NCBI GenBank assembly: GCA_029863305.1
Contig: JAOTVR010000034.1
Location: 1-33,625, forward strand
Origin: Gammaproteobacteria bacterium
Lineage (GTDB): Bacteria > Pseudomonadota > Gammaproteobacteria > Steroidobacterales > Woeseiaceae
Direction of reading: 5' to 3'
Length of the DNA: 33,625 nucleotides
A program made the position numbers and the translations under genes. Below, piece by piece: positions 17,453-25,304 of the stretch (its first letter is position 1; each line of letters opens with the position of its first letter). The notes under the pieces are model-generated. The model made no database searches, had not been told where the DNA came from, and was given only the letters and a program-made list of their open reading frames with translations.

Positions 17453-18400
17453 TCAACGAATGCCGTGAACCCAGCGCACGACATGAAAGAAAATTGGTAC
17501 AACAAAGATCATGCTGTCGACACGATCGAGAATGCCACCGTGGCCTTCGATGACCGCTCCCATGTCCTTGATGCCGATATCCCGTTTTATGTAGCTGATG
17601 ACGAGGTCGCCGAGCTGGCCGCCGACGCCGACAATGAGCCCGGTGAGGACGAGGTGCCAGGGCTCGAAGTGCGGAAACGAAAACCACAGCAGCCACGGAA
17701 TGATCAGAGAAACACAGATCGCCCCGATCGATCCTTCGATCGTCTTGTTAGGGCTTATGTTCTCCCGGAGCTTGCGCTTGCCAAATAGTTTTCCGCAGGT
17801 AAACGCAGCGATGTCGTTGATTTCGACAGCCAGTACGAGGTAGAGGATATACCCGTACGCATACTTCGTGTTCGCGAGAAACCCGAGATGACTGAACATC
17901 CAGCCAAAATAGATAAAGCCGACGACCGCGAGTGCCACCTGCTGCAACTGGCCTTTCGCGCGGTTACGCAGGATCGGTATTAACAGGATGGCGCCGGCCA
18001 CATACGCCGGAAGCGACATGAACAGGCCATACCAGCCCGGATAGCCAAGTCGCGGATCTGTCACGAACGAGGCAACTGCCAGGGCAATGATGCCGAGATA
18101 CACCAGTCCGGTCAGCCACCAGTCGTCATACAAACCGGTTGCACGTGCAAACTCCTTGAAGCCGAAGATAGCCAGCAAGGCCACGCCGACGATGACGGCG
18201 GTCCTGCCGAGGAATATGGTTCCCATGACCAGCGGAATCATGATCAGCCAGCCGCGGTAGGTTCTCCAGATCGAAGACACGTCCTTGCCGAATATCGTCA
18301 TTACGCCGAGCACCATGCCTGCGAACCCGAGAACGCCGCCCACGATGGCGAGATAGTTCAGGTAAATGTCGCTCTGCAGTGCCAGATCAATGGTCATCAT
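17453..18400 (-). CDS. ynbB: CdsA-like phosphatidate cytidylyltransferase, YnbB type
   Basis: The 315-residue polytopic membrane protein (about eight helices) carries the CdsA signature near the C-terminus: SYIKRD...KD...GHGGILDRVDS (269-296). The preceding family block is ND-IAAFTCGKLFGKRKL and ISPNKTIEG (215-223). It should make CDP-diacylglycerol from CTP and phosphatidic acid, the substrate for the YnbA-type enzyme downstream. Glu285 replaces the small residue usual before GHGG. It starts with two consecutive ATGs, one base after the stop of the small transporter gene. Its association with PlsC and CDP-alcohol transferase genes argues for a paralogue of the housekeeping cdsA, which in most proteobacteria sits with uppS and dxr. 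Confidence 0.92.
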   Translation of the reverse strand: MMTIDLALQSDIYLNYLAIVGGVLGFAGMVLGVMTIFGKDVSSIWRTYRGWLIMIPLVMGTIFLGRTAVIVGVALLAIFGFKEFARATGLYDDWWLTGLVYLGIIALAVASFVTDPRLGYPGWYGLFMSLPAYVAGAILLIPILRNRAKGQLQQVALAVVGFIYFGWMFSHLGFLANTKYAYGYILYLVLAVEINDIAAFTCGKLFGKRKLRENISPNKTIEGSIGAICVSLIIPWLLWFSFPHFEPWHLVLTGLIVGVGGQLGDLVISYIKRDIGIKDMGAVIEGHGGILDRVDSMIFVVPIFFHVVRWVHGIR

Positions 18401-18401
18401 C

Positions 18402-18749
18402 CTATTTCCCCATCAGGTACATGCCGACCACGAGCAGTCCCATTCCCGTGATGTTGATCGGCTTGATCGGTGTTCCGTATGCCATCAAGGCGAGCAGGGC
18501 GGCCCAGATAAACGTCGTCGCATAGATCGGATAGAGCACCGTGAGCGAGCCACCCTTCTTGAATGCCGCAACGAACAGGACCATGACGGCGATGTAGCAG
18601 ACCACACCACCGAGGAGTCGAGCGTTCAACAGATAACTGGCGATCGTGCCTCCGGCCAGTTCGGCTCCCGACTTGTACAAATACTGGCCAAGCGCACCCA
18701 ATAAGGCCGCGGCAAGAAAAAATACGATGGAGATTGCAGGTGTCGTCAT
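18402..18749 (-). CDS. Small four-helix EamA/SMR-type transporter
   Basis: The 115-residue protein is almost entirely four transmembrane helices with GALGQYLYKSGAE in helix 1, VLYPIYATTFIWAAL in helix 3 and a Gly-rich last helix. This matches the small multidrug resistance/EamA fold that also includes the ArnE/ArnF lipid-linked sugar flippase subunits. It is the first gene of the leftward lipid operon, one base ahead of the CdsA-like gene, so a lipid or lipid-head-group flippase is more likely than drug efflux. SMR proteins act as dimers and no partner gene is present, so a homodimer is expected. Upstream lie 155 bases to the divergent VOC gene. Confidence 0.8.
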   Translation of the reverse strand: MTTPAISIVFFLAAALLGALGQYLYKSGAELAGGTIASYLLNARLLGGVVCYIAVMVLFVAAFKKGGSLTVLYPIYATTFIWAALLALMAYGTPIKPINITGMGLLVVGMYLMGK

Positions 18750-18904
18750 CAGCCTGGCCCCGTGGTCGAATTCGGCAACAGGATAGATGCTCTCCCTGGC
18801 AATGGCGAGAATCCTGACGAAGTCCTGAGGATTACATGATATTTTGACGGACAGGCGACAGACATTTTCACCTTTCGCGTAATGAAAACAGCAGGTGGCC
18901 GGGT

Positions 18905-19282
18905 ATGCATCGAAGTCAATTGGCGGGATTCATCATAGATTGCAATGGCGGCGATCTGGACGCAGCCGCGCACTTCTGGGGAGAGGCGCTAGGCTACGAA
19001 GCCATGCCCCTCACCGACCCCCAGGAGGAAAAGTATCGGCGACTCGATACCGGGGCGGACGGATTGCACATCGAGGTACAGCGCGTTGATCACCCCAGCA
19101 GGGTGCACCTTGATATCGAAACCGACGATATCGAGGCTGAAGTCCGGCGGCTGGAAAGCCTGGGTGCGAAACGGCTCGGAATGGTCAGGACCTGGTGCGT
19201 GATGGAAGCGCCAACCGGGCATCGTTTCTGCGTGGTTCGCCCCCAAAGCGCGGATTTCGCCAGTACCGCGTCAACGTGGTGA
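18905..19282 (+). CDS. VOC/glyoxalase-like protein
   Basis: The 125-residue protein has the beta-alpha-beta-beta-beta repeats of the vicinal oxygen chelate fold: LAGFIIDCNGGDLDAAAHFWGEALGYE at the start, HLDIETDDIEAEVRRLESLGAKR in the middle, and APTGHRFCVVRP at the end. Potential metal ligands include His75/His88-region histidines and the terminal Glu/His of EAPTGH. It resembles the Glyoxalase_6 group of unknown substrate. It is divergent from the lipid operon and followed by the terminator of tRNA-Asn. Start choice rests on the only ATG near the fold's beginning; the upstream GGTGG is a mediocre ribosome binding site. Confidence 0.8.
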   Translation: MHRSQLAGFIIDCNGGDLDAAAHFWGEALGYEAMPLTDPQEEKYRRLDTGADGLHIEVQRVDHPSRVHLDIETDDIEAEVRRLESLGAKRLGMVRTWCVMEAPTGHRFCVVRPQSADFASTASTW

Positions 19283-19301
19283 CGTCACCGAGACGGGTAA
19301 C

Positions 19302-19324
19302 AAAAAGCCCTCGAAAGAGGGCTT
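19302..19324 (-). terminator. Rho-independent terminator of tRNA-Asn
   Basis: Read leftwards, AAGCCCTC-TTTC-GAGGGCTT is a perfect 8-bp stem followed by a run of T (five A on the given strand at 19302-19306). It starts 10 bases after the tRNA 3' end. It also backs onto the 3' end of the VOC gene. Confidence 0.9.
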
Positions 19325-19333
19325 CTGGAAATT

Positions 19334-19409
19334 TGGCTCCCCGACCCGGACTCGAACCAGGGACCAATTGATTAACAGTCAATCGCTCTACCAACTGAGC
19401 TATCGGGGA
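19334..19409 (-). tRNA. tRNA-Asn (anticodon GUU)
   Basis: The reverse complement starts TCCCCGATAGCTCAG, has an anticodon stem-loop with loop TGTTAAT, giving anticodon GTT, then the T arm GGTTCGAGTCC, and ends TCGGGGA-G-CCA. The seven-base acceptor stem pairs fully. CCA is encoded. It lies 55 bases downstream of the aminotransferase gene on the same strand, as in pseudomonads. Confidence 0.98.
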
Positions 19410-19464
19410 ATAGTTGGTCACCATCAGGTGCGGGCCGGGATTTTCGACCAGCGCCCGACCGAAG

Positions 19465-20649
19465 TCAAGCGGACACCGCTTGTTTTATGCGATGGAGGGC
19501 ATCCTGCAGTGCCTCGAGCGAACAGGCAAACGACAGCCGAAGATATCCGGCGGCACCAAAGGCGCTGCCTGGAACAACAGCCACGTTCGCCTTATTGAGA
19601 AGATGCTGGGTCAGAGCGACGTCATCAGCGAGCCGCAGGCGCCGGATCGCCTCGGTCACCCTTGGAAATGCATAAAACGTGCCTTCACCGGGACGGCATT
19701 CGAATCCGGCAATATCATTCAGCCCCGCGACGACGTAATCGTGTCGCACACGGTATTCGTCAGCCATCTCGCGCACGACCGATTGATCTCCGTCCAGGGC
19801 GGCCCTGGCGGCCTCCTGAGACACGCTACAGGGATTCGAGGTGCTCTGGCTCTGTATTGTCTTCATCGCCTGGATCAGCGTCAGAGGGCCCGCAGCATAG
19901 CCAATGCGCCAACCCGTCATGGCGAAAGCTTTGGAAACCCCGTTGATGGTTACCGTACGCTCAAGCAGTCTGGGGCAAGCCGTTGCAAAACTGACAAACG
20001 GCTCATCGCCCCAATGTATGGGTTCGTAAATATCATCGGATGCCACGACGATCTGCGGATGGCGTTCGAGCACCTCGCCCAGCGCCCTCAGCTCGGCCGC
20101 GCTGTAACTTGCGCCGGTTGGATTCGACGGGCTATTGAGTATGAACAAGCGCGAATTTTCAGTGATGGCCGCATCGAGCTGTGCCGGCGTGATCTTGAAG
20201 TCTGCGTCGAGGCCGGTATCGATGATGACGGGCTCGGCTTCGGCGAGTAGCACCATATCGGGATAAGAAACCCAATAGGGGGCGGGAATGATCGCCTCGT
20301 CTCCGGGTCCAAGCATGCTCAAACACAGATTGAAAAGCGCTTGCTTGGCACCTGAACTGGCGACGATCTGCGCGGGTTCAAAATGCAACTCATTATCGCG
20401 AGCGAATTTTCGGGCAATGGCCGCCTTGAGTTCTGCCGTACCATCGATGGGCGTATATTTCGTCGCCCCCGCGTTGATAGCCGCAATGGCAGCGTCCTTG
20501 ATCGCTCGAGGCGTGTCGAAGTCCGGTTCGCCGGCACCCAGACTGATGATGTCGCGACCGGCGGCTCTGAGTTCGGCGGCCAGGGCCAGCACCGCGCTGG
20601 TTGGCGACGGCCTGACGCGCGCCATACGTTTCGAAACTGATAAACTCAC
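19465..20649 (-). CDS. PLP-dependent aminotransferase, AspC/aspartate-prephenate type (class I)
   Basis: The 394-residue fold-type I aminotransferase has [10 protein letters not shown] (38-47), YTPIDG substrate-loop residues, SNPTG (175-179), and [16 protein letters not shown] with PLP Lys240 and Arg248. This subgroup (I-gamma) uses aspartate, and some members also use prephenate. The frame runs to 20697, but the GTG at 20649 has a perfect GGAGG at 7-base spacing and matches where homologues start, so I chose it. It is divergent from uvrB, with only 27 bases between starts. Because hisC and tyrA are absent from the pheA cluster, this enzyme could supply aromatic aminotransferase activity, but that is inference. 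Confidence 0.93.
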   Translation of the reverse strand: MSLSVSKRMARVRPSPTSAVLALAAELRAAGRDIISLGAGEPDFDTPRAIKDAAIAAINAGATKYTPIDGTAELKAAIARKFARDNELHFEPAQIVASSGAKQALFNLCLSMLGPGDEAIIPAPYWVSYPDMVLLAEAEPVIIDTGLDADFKITPAQLDAAITENSRLFILNSPSNPTGASYSAAELRALGEVLERHPQIVVASDDIYEPIHWGDEPFVSFATACPRLLERTVTINGVSKAFAMTGWRIGYAAGPLTLIQAMKTIQSQSTSNPCSVSQEAARAALDGDQSVVREMADEYRVRHDYVVAGLNDIAGFECRPGEGTFYAFPRVTEAIRRLRLADDVALTQHLLNKANVAVVPGSAFGAAGYLRLSFACSLEALQDALHRIKQAVSA

Positions 20650-20676
20650 TCGCTTGCCTCCACGCAGCCGACAAAC

Positions 20677-22737
20677 ATGGTACGTGAAACAACACATCTG
20701 CCCAAGAAGACGACCGGGAGTGATCGGGACCGGCTGACGCTGGTGTCGGCGTTCGAGCCAGCCGGCGATCAGGGCGCTGCAATCAGCGGCCTCGTTGAAG
20801 GACTGAACGACGGTCTCGCGCGGCAGATCCTCCTGGGGGTCACCGGCTCAGGCAAAACCTTTACGGTGGCGAGTGTCGTAGAGCGTTTGCAGCGACCGGC
20901 AATCGTTCTCGCGCCGAACAAGACGCTGGCCGCTCAGCTTTATGGCGAAATGCGCGAGTTTTTTCCCAATAACGCGGTCGAGTATTTCGTTTCCTATTAC
21001 GACTACTATCAACCGGAGGCGTACGTACCGAGTTCCGATACCTATATCGAAAAAGACGCCTCGATCAATCAGCACATCGAGCAGATGCGTCTCTCTGCGA
21101 CCAAGGCACTGCTCGAAAGACCCGACGCAATCATAGTCGCGACGGTATCGTCGATATACGGACTGGGTGACCCCGAAGCCTACTTCAGCATGGTGCTGCA
21201 CCTGGTGCGCGGTGATCGCATCGACCAACGCAAAATCCTGCGCCGGCTTGCCGAATTGCAGTATCAGCGCAACGAAGTCGATCTGTCGCAGGGCACGTAT
21301 CGGGTTCGAGGCGATGTCATCGACGTGTTTCCGGCTGAATCCGAGCGTGATGCGGTACGCATCGAACTCTTCGATGACGAGATCGAGTCGCTGTCCTATT
21401 TCGACCCGCTGACAGGCGAGGTTTCGGCGCGCGTGGCAAGGCTGACTATTTTCCCCAAGACCCATTACGTCACCCCGAGAGAGAAACTGCTCGAAGCCTG
21501 TGAACTCATCAAAGTGGAACTAAAAGACCGCCTGGAGTATCTGAGAAATAACGAAAAACTGTTGGAAGCACAAAGACTTGAACAGCGAACTTTATTTGAT
21601 TTAGAGATGATAAAGGAACTCGGGTACTGCTCCGGCATTGAGAATTACTCGCGCTACCTGTCAGGCCGGGAAGCCGGCGAACCGCCGCCATGCTTGTTTG
21701 ACTATCTGCCCGACAACGCCCTGCTGTTCATCGATGAGAGTCATGTCACGGTGCCGCAACTTGGCGCGATGTACAAAGGCGATCGATCACGCAAGGAGAC
21801 GCTGGTTGAGTTCGGCTTTCGACTGCCGTCTGCACTCGATAACAGACCGCTCCGATTTGACGAATTCGAAGGTCTTGCGCCACAGACCATTTACGTATCG
21901 GCAACGCCCGGAGACTATGAGTTCGAGCATGCGGACAACAAGGTAGAGCAGCTTGTCAGGCCGACCGGGCTTGTCGACCCGGCGGTCGAAATACGGCCGG
22001 CAAAAACGCAGGTTGACGACGTGCTCTCAGAGATAACAAAGCGCGTGGCCGTGGACGAACGTGTACTCATCACGACGTTAACGAAGCGCATGGCCGAAGA
22101 CCTGACTGACTATTTGCAAGAGCACGACAAGCGCGTGCGCTACTTGCATTCTGATATTGGTACTGTCGAACGCACGGAGATCATTCGTGATTTGCGCCTG
22201 GGTGCATTTGATGTGCTTGTCGGCATCAATCTGTTGCGCGAGGGTCTGGATATGCCGGAGGTTTCGCTCGTTGCGATCCTCGATGCCGACAAAGAGGGAT
22301 TTCTACGATCGGAACGATCTTTGATTCAGACGATCGGTCGGGCAGCGAGACACCTACACGGCACAGCAATACTGTATGCCGACAGGGTGACCGGCTCGAT
22401 GCAGCGGGCCATTGATGAAACCACCCGGCGTCGGGATCGGCAACTGGCGCATAATGCGAGGCACGGCATCGAGCCTGCAACGATCATCAAACAGGTTGCC
22501 GACATCATGGAAGCCGCCTATCCAGCCGCCGATCAGCGCCATCGGCGCATCGCCGACGAGTCCGCAAATTACGACCGCATGTCACCCGGGCAGCTCTTGA
22601 AACGGGCCGCAAAGCTCGAGAAGCAAATGCTCAAGCATGCGCGTGACCTGGAGTTCGAGGAGGCTGCGCGGCTGCGTGACGAAATCCAGCGCATCCGTCA
22701 GCATGGCCTGGGCCTGCCGGATCGCATGGCGGGTTGA
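20677..22737 (+). CDS. uvrB: Excinuclease ABC subunit B
   Basis: UvrB is the damage-verifying helicase-like core of nucleotide excision repair. The 686-residue protein has Walker A GVTGSGKT (54-61), the damage-probing beta-hairpin [10 protein letters not shown] from 107, DESH at 353-356, helicase motifs including [22 protein letters not shown] and QTIGRAARH, and a C-terminal UVR domain ([24 protein letters not shown]) that contacts UvrC. The N-terminus is about 18 residues longer than in E. coli before SAFEP. The ATG at 20677 has no Shine-Dalgarno, so initiation may be leaderless or the true start may be a later non-ATG codon. A segment at about 21500-21620 uses rare AGA, TTA and ATA codons. 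No SOS box was recognised in the 27-base gap. Confidence 0.98.
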   Translation: MVRETTHLPKKTTGSDRDRLTLVSAFEPAGDQGAAISGLVEGLNDGLARQILLGVTGSGKTFTVASVVERLQRPAIVLAPNKTLAAQLYGEMREFFPNNAVEYFVSYYDYYQPEAYVPSSDTYIEKDASINQHIEQMRLSATKALLERPDAIIVATVSSIYGLGDPEAYFSMVLHLVRGDRIDQRKILRRLAELQYQRNEVDLSQGTYRVRGDVIDVFPAESERDAVRIELFDDEIESLSYFDPLTGEVSARVARLTIFPKTHYVTPREKLLEACELIKVELKDRLEYLRNNEKLLEAQRLEQRTLFDLEMIKELGYCSGIENYSRYLSGREAGEPPPCLFDYLPDNALLFIDESHVTVPQLGAMYKGDRSRKETLVEFGFRLPSALDNRPLRFDEFEGLAPQTIYVSATPGDYEFEHADNKVEQLVRPTGLVDPAVEIRPAKTQVDDVLSEITKRVAVDERVLITTLTKRMAEDLTDYLQEHDKRVRYLHSDIGTVERTEIIRDLRLGAFDVLVGINLLREGLDMPEVSLVAILDADKEGFLRSERSLIQTIGRAARHLHGTAILYADRVTGSMQRAIDETTRRRDRQLAHNARHGIEPATIIKQVADIMEAAYPAADQRHRRIADESANYDRMSPGQLLKRAAKLEKQMLKHARDLEFEEAARLRDEIQRIRQHGLGLPDRMAG

Positions 22738-22807
22738 AGGGCCTTGCGCGCAGCAGACGGCTTGAGTATCGTAGGCCGCCGCCGCGCTGGGGCAGGTTGA
22801 TACAGTC

Positions 22808-22882
22808 GGGCGATTAGCTCAGGGGTAGAGCGCCACGTTGACATCGTGGAGGTCGGTGGTTCGAGACCACCATCGCCCACCA
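22808..22882 (+). tRNA. tRNA-Val (anticodon GAC)
   Basis: Seventy-five bases fold as a cloverleaf: acceptor GGGCGAT/ATCGCCC, D arm TAGCTCAGGGGTAGAGC, anticodon stem CCACG/CGTGG around TTGACAT (anticodon GAC), T arm GGTTCGAGACC, discriminator A and encoded CCA. It lies 70 bases after uvrB and upstream of infC, where pseudomonads have tRNA-Val then thrS. Confidence 0.98.
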
Positions 22883-22941
22883 GTTCCACGGCATGAGCCC
22901 GGCGTTGCGTATGGACCACAAAATGCCTGATTTTTTTGGAA

Positions 22942-22975
22942 AAACAGCCGTTTCCACGGTTGTTTCTTGCTTTTC
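22942..22975 (+). terminator. Terminator-like hairpin between tRNA-Val and infC
   Basis: AAACAGCCG and CGGTTGTTT pair over 9 bp (one G-U) around TTTCCA, followed by CTTGCTTTT. The falling arm of the hairpin overlaps the proposed -35 of infC. A separate run of seven T lies at 22931-22937 without a stem of its own. Confidence 0.55.
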
Positions 22976-22988
22976 GGCTATATAGAAT
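22960..22988 (+). promoter_or_regulatory. Putative sigma70 promoter for infC operon
   Basis: TTGTTT at 22960-22965 is separated by 17 bases from TAGAAT at 22983-22988 (one mismatch to TATAAT). It would give a roughly 70-base leader to infC. With thrS absent, this is a reasonable site for the operon promoter. Confidence 0.45.
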
Positions 22989-23065
22989 CGCGTTCCCGCT
23001 CTTGCTGCGGCACTTCGGTGCATGTGGCGCGGGCAGGACCCTGTTGAATACCGGAGGATTTTAGG

Positions 23066-23584
23066 ATCGCAGCCACGAAGCGCGTACGGCGTAATGAAGA
23101 AATTGATGCCCAGGATGTTCGGGTCATAGATTCAGACGGCGAGCAGGCGGGTGTCATGCCGCTGGCTGACGCCATAGAACTGGCCAGGAGTGTGGGCCTG
23201 GATCTTGTCGAGGTCTCGCCAAATGCCGAGCCACCTGTGTGCCGGATCATGGATTTTGGCAAATACTTGTTCGAGCAGAACAAGAAGGCCCAGACTTCCA
23301 AGCGTAAACAGAAACAGGTTCATGTAAAAGAGATTAAGTTTCGTCCGGGAACGGACGAAGGTGACTACAAGGTGAAGTTGCGCAAGTTGGTACAGTTTCT
23401 TGAAAACGGCGACAAAACCAAGGTCACGCTGAGATTTAGAGGCCGGGAGATGGCGCACCAGGAACTCGGTGCGAGATTGCTGGCGCGGGTCCGGGGAGAC
23501 CTCGAAGAATACGCGATCGTCGAACAGATGCCGCAAATGGAAGGACGGCAGATGATCATGGTGATGGCACCGAAGAAGCACTAG
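23066..23584 (+). CDS. infC: Translation initiation factor IF-3, AUC start codon
   Basis: IF-3 prevents premature subunit joining and rejects non-standard start codons. Homology extends well upstream of the first in-frame ATG (23156), to [20 protein letters not shown]. The frame is closed by TGA at 23045-23047, and between that stop and the conserved Arg-Arg-Asn there is no ATG, GTG or TTG. ATC at 23066-23068 lies 8 bases after a perfect GGAGG (23053-23057), so it is the start, parallel to the AUU start of E. coli infC through which IF-3 represses its own translation. The 172-residue product has the N-domain, [17 protein letters not shown] linker region, and C-domain motif [14 protein letters not shown] and REMAHQELG. 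rpmI follows after 105 bases. Confidence 0.96.
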   Translation: MAATKRVRRNEEIDAQDVRVIDSDGEQAGVMPLADAIELARSVGLDLVEVSPNAEPPVCRIMDFGKYLFEQNKKAQTSKRKQKQVHVKEIKFRPGTDEGDYKVKLRKLVQFLENGDKTKVTLRFRGREMAHQELGARLLARVRGDLEEYAIVEQMPQMEGRQMIMVMAPKKH

Positions 23585-23689
23585 TTCCAGTAACAGCGTG
23601 CTGCGAATTACGACAACCGCAGAACGTATATCCCGCCTGCATCGGCCGGTTCAATCCGGTACGTAGCAAGGCCAAAAGTGGAGAAGACA

Positions 23690-23887
23690 ATGTCGAAGAT
23701 GAAAACCAACCGGGGCGCCGCCAAGCGCTTCCGGCGGACGGGCAAGGGCGGCTTCAAACGCGCTCAATCCCACCTCAATCACATCCTTACCAAGAAAAAG
23801 TCGAAGCGGAAGCGCCAGCTCGGTCTGACCGTGCAAGTTGCCGAGAGCGACGTGAAGAGCGTGCGCCGCATGCTCCCTTACAGTTAA
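23690..23887 (+). CDS. rpmI: 50S ribosomal protein L35
   Basis: The 65-residue basic protein begins [21 protein letters not shown] and ends [11 protein letters not shown], the standard L35 pattern. A GTG four codons upstream (23678) also opens the frame, but the ATG at 23690 has GGAG six bases before it and matches the family start. It lies 105 bases after infC and 14 bases before rplT, in the conserved infC-rpmI-rplT operon. In E. coli, L20 represses rpmI-rplT through a leader structure; the infC-rpmI gap is large enough for one, but I could not identify the fold. Confidence 0.97.
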   Translation: MSKMKTNRGAAKRFRRTGKGGFKRAQSHLNHILTKKKSKRKRQLGLTVQVAESDVKSVRRMLPYS

Positions 23888-23901
23888 GAGGAGATTGAGA
23901 G

Positions 23902-24267
23902 ATGGCAAGAGTAAAGAGCGGCGTGACTGCAAAAACACGCCACAAAAAAGTCCTCGGTAAGGCGAAAGGTTACTACGGTGCGCGCAGCAAGCTGTTCAAG
24001 ACCGCGAAACAGGCTGTCATCAAGGCGGGCCAATATGCGTACCGGGATCGCCGCCAGCGCAAGCGTCAGTTCCGCGCCTTATGGATTGCGCGCATTAATG
24101 CAGCTTCACGTTTGCATGGGCTGTCCTACAGCCGCCTGATTAATGGCCTGAATCTGGCGAATATCGAGATCGACCGCAAGGTATTGGCGGATATCGCAGT
24201 GCACGACCCGGAAGGATTCGGGGCGATCGCCGAACAGGCCAAAGCTGCTCTGGCTCAGAGCGGCTAA
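23902..24267 (+). CDS. rplT: 50S ribosomal protein L20
   Basis: The 121-residue protein begins [23 protein letters not shown] and contains [22 protein letters not shown] and SYSRLINGL, all diagnostic of L20. This protein nucleates early 23S rRNA folding and represses its own operon in enterobacteria. AAGAGGAG just after the rpmI stop serves as ribosome binding site, and the 14-base spacing implies coupled translation. A strong GC hairpin follows its stop codon before pheS. Confidence 0.98.
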   Translation: MARVKSGVTAKTRHKKVLGKAKGYYGARSKLFKTAKQAVIKAGQYAYRDRRQRKRQFRALWIARINAASRLHGLSYSRLINGLNLANIEIDRKVLADIAVHDPEGFGAIAEQAKAALAQSG

Positions 24268-24279
24268 GCAACCGAATCT

Positions 24280-24298
24280 GGCGCGGACACGCCGCGCC
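24280..24298 (+). terminator. GC-rich hairpin between rplT and pheS
   Basis: GGCGCGG and CCGCGCC pair perfectly over 7 bp around ACACG, 12 bases after rplT and 17 before the pheS ATG. Only TTAT follows, so it looks like an attenuator or processing stem that could reduce readthrough into pheST rather than a full terminator. Confidence 0.5.
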
Positions 24299-24315
24299 TT
24301 ATCGGGTTGGTTCTC

Positions 24316-25299
24316 ATGCGGGCACTAAGTGAGCTGGTTGATAGCGCGGCATCGGCGATCGATGCCGCGAGCGATCTGGCTGCGTTGGATGCAGTCAGAG
24401 TTGCCTATCTTGGTAAAAAAGGCGAACTGACTGCTCGACTGAAGTCACTCAGCGAGTTGCCTGCTGCTGAGCGTCCCGCCGCCGGGCAGGAAATCAACAA
24501 GGCGAAGCAAAAACTGCAGGCCAGCATCAACGCGCGTCGCGAGGCGCTTAATGCAGCGGCTCTGGAGGCCAAACTGGCAGGTGATGCCGTCGACGTGACC
24601 TTGCCGGGGCGAGGCGCCTCGATTGGCGGGCGACATCCTGTGTCGCGCGCAATGGCGCGCATAGACAAGATCTTCCGCAATGCCGGTTTCGGTATCCGCT
24701 CCGGACCTGAAATCGAGGATGACTTTCATAATTTTACGGCGCTGAATTTCCCACAGAATCATCCGGCACGGGCGTTGCACGACACGTTCTTTTTCCCGGG
24801 AGGGAAATTGCTGCGCACACACACCTCGCCCGTGCAGATACGCTCGATGGTGGAAGAGGGTGTGCCGATTCGGATCATCGCACCAGGGCGCGTGTATCGC
24901 TGTGACTCCGATCAGACGCACACGCCGATGTTTCATCAGGTCGAAGGCCTCGTCGTCGATCGCGGCATCAGTCTTGCGAACCTTAAAGCCGTGTTGCATC
25001 AATTCGTGGAAAGTTATTTCGAACGCGACGCGGAACTGCGTTTCCGGGCATCGTATTTTCCCTTCACGGAACCGTCGGCTGAAGTCGACATTTTGTGGGA
25101 AAAGGGCAAATGGCTCGAAATTCTGGGTTGCGGCATGGTCCATCCCAATGTACTCGAGGCCGCTGGTGTCGATTCCGAAGAATTCACGGGCTACGCCTTC
25201 GGCATGGGCGTCGAACGACTGGCGATGTTGCGCTACGGCGTAGCAGACCTGCGTACCTTTTTCGAAAACGACCTGCGCTTCCTGCGCCAGTTCAGGTAA
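24316..25299 (+). CDS. pheS: Phenylalanyl-tRNA synthetase alpha subunit
   Basis: PheS is the catalytic alpha chain of the (alpha-beta)2 class II enzyme charging tRNA-Phe. The 327-residue protein has an N-terminal coiled-coil ([34 protein letters not shown]) and class II motifs: motif 2 around [28 protein letters not shown] and motif 3 [17 protein letters not shown]. The frame also opens with TTG at 24307, but homologues begin at the ATG 24316. Upstream signals are weak (GGTTGG), which with the preceding hairpin suggests modest or coupled translation. pheT starts 5 bases after its stop. Confidence 0.98.
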   Translation: MRALSELVDSAASAIDAASDLAALDAVRVAYLGKKGELTARLKSLSELPAAERPAAGQEINKAKQKLQASINARREALNAAALEAKLAGDAVDVTLPGRGASIGGRHPVSRAMARIDKIFRNAGFGIRSGPEIEDDFHNFTALNFPQNHPARALHDTFFFPGGKLLRTHTSPVQIRSMVEEGVPIRIIAPGRVYRCDSDQTHTPMFHQVEGLVVDRGISLANLKAVLHQFVESYFERDAELRFRASYFPFTEPSAEVDILWEKGKWLEILGCGMVHPNVLEAAGVDSEEFTGYAFGMGVERLAMLRYGVADLRTFFENDLRFLRQFR

Positions 25300-25304
25300 C
25301 CGCG

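Noticed and set aside
18749-18973. 74-residue leftward frame overlapping the VOC gene and touching the transporter start by ATGA
   Set aside because: The overlap is suggestive of coupling, but the protein has no hydrophobic or domain pattern, overlaps the 5' end of a recognisable gene, and the inner ATG (18865) lacks a ribosome binding site.
22930-22937. Run of seven T after tRNA-Val
   Set aside because: No stable stem ends directly before it, so it is not a classic terminator by itself; the hairpin at 22942 is a better candidate.
25095-25304. 70-residue N-terminal extension of pheT
   Set aside because: It lies wholly within pheS; the PheT family starts at MKIAESW (ATG 25305), which has its own ribosome binding site.
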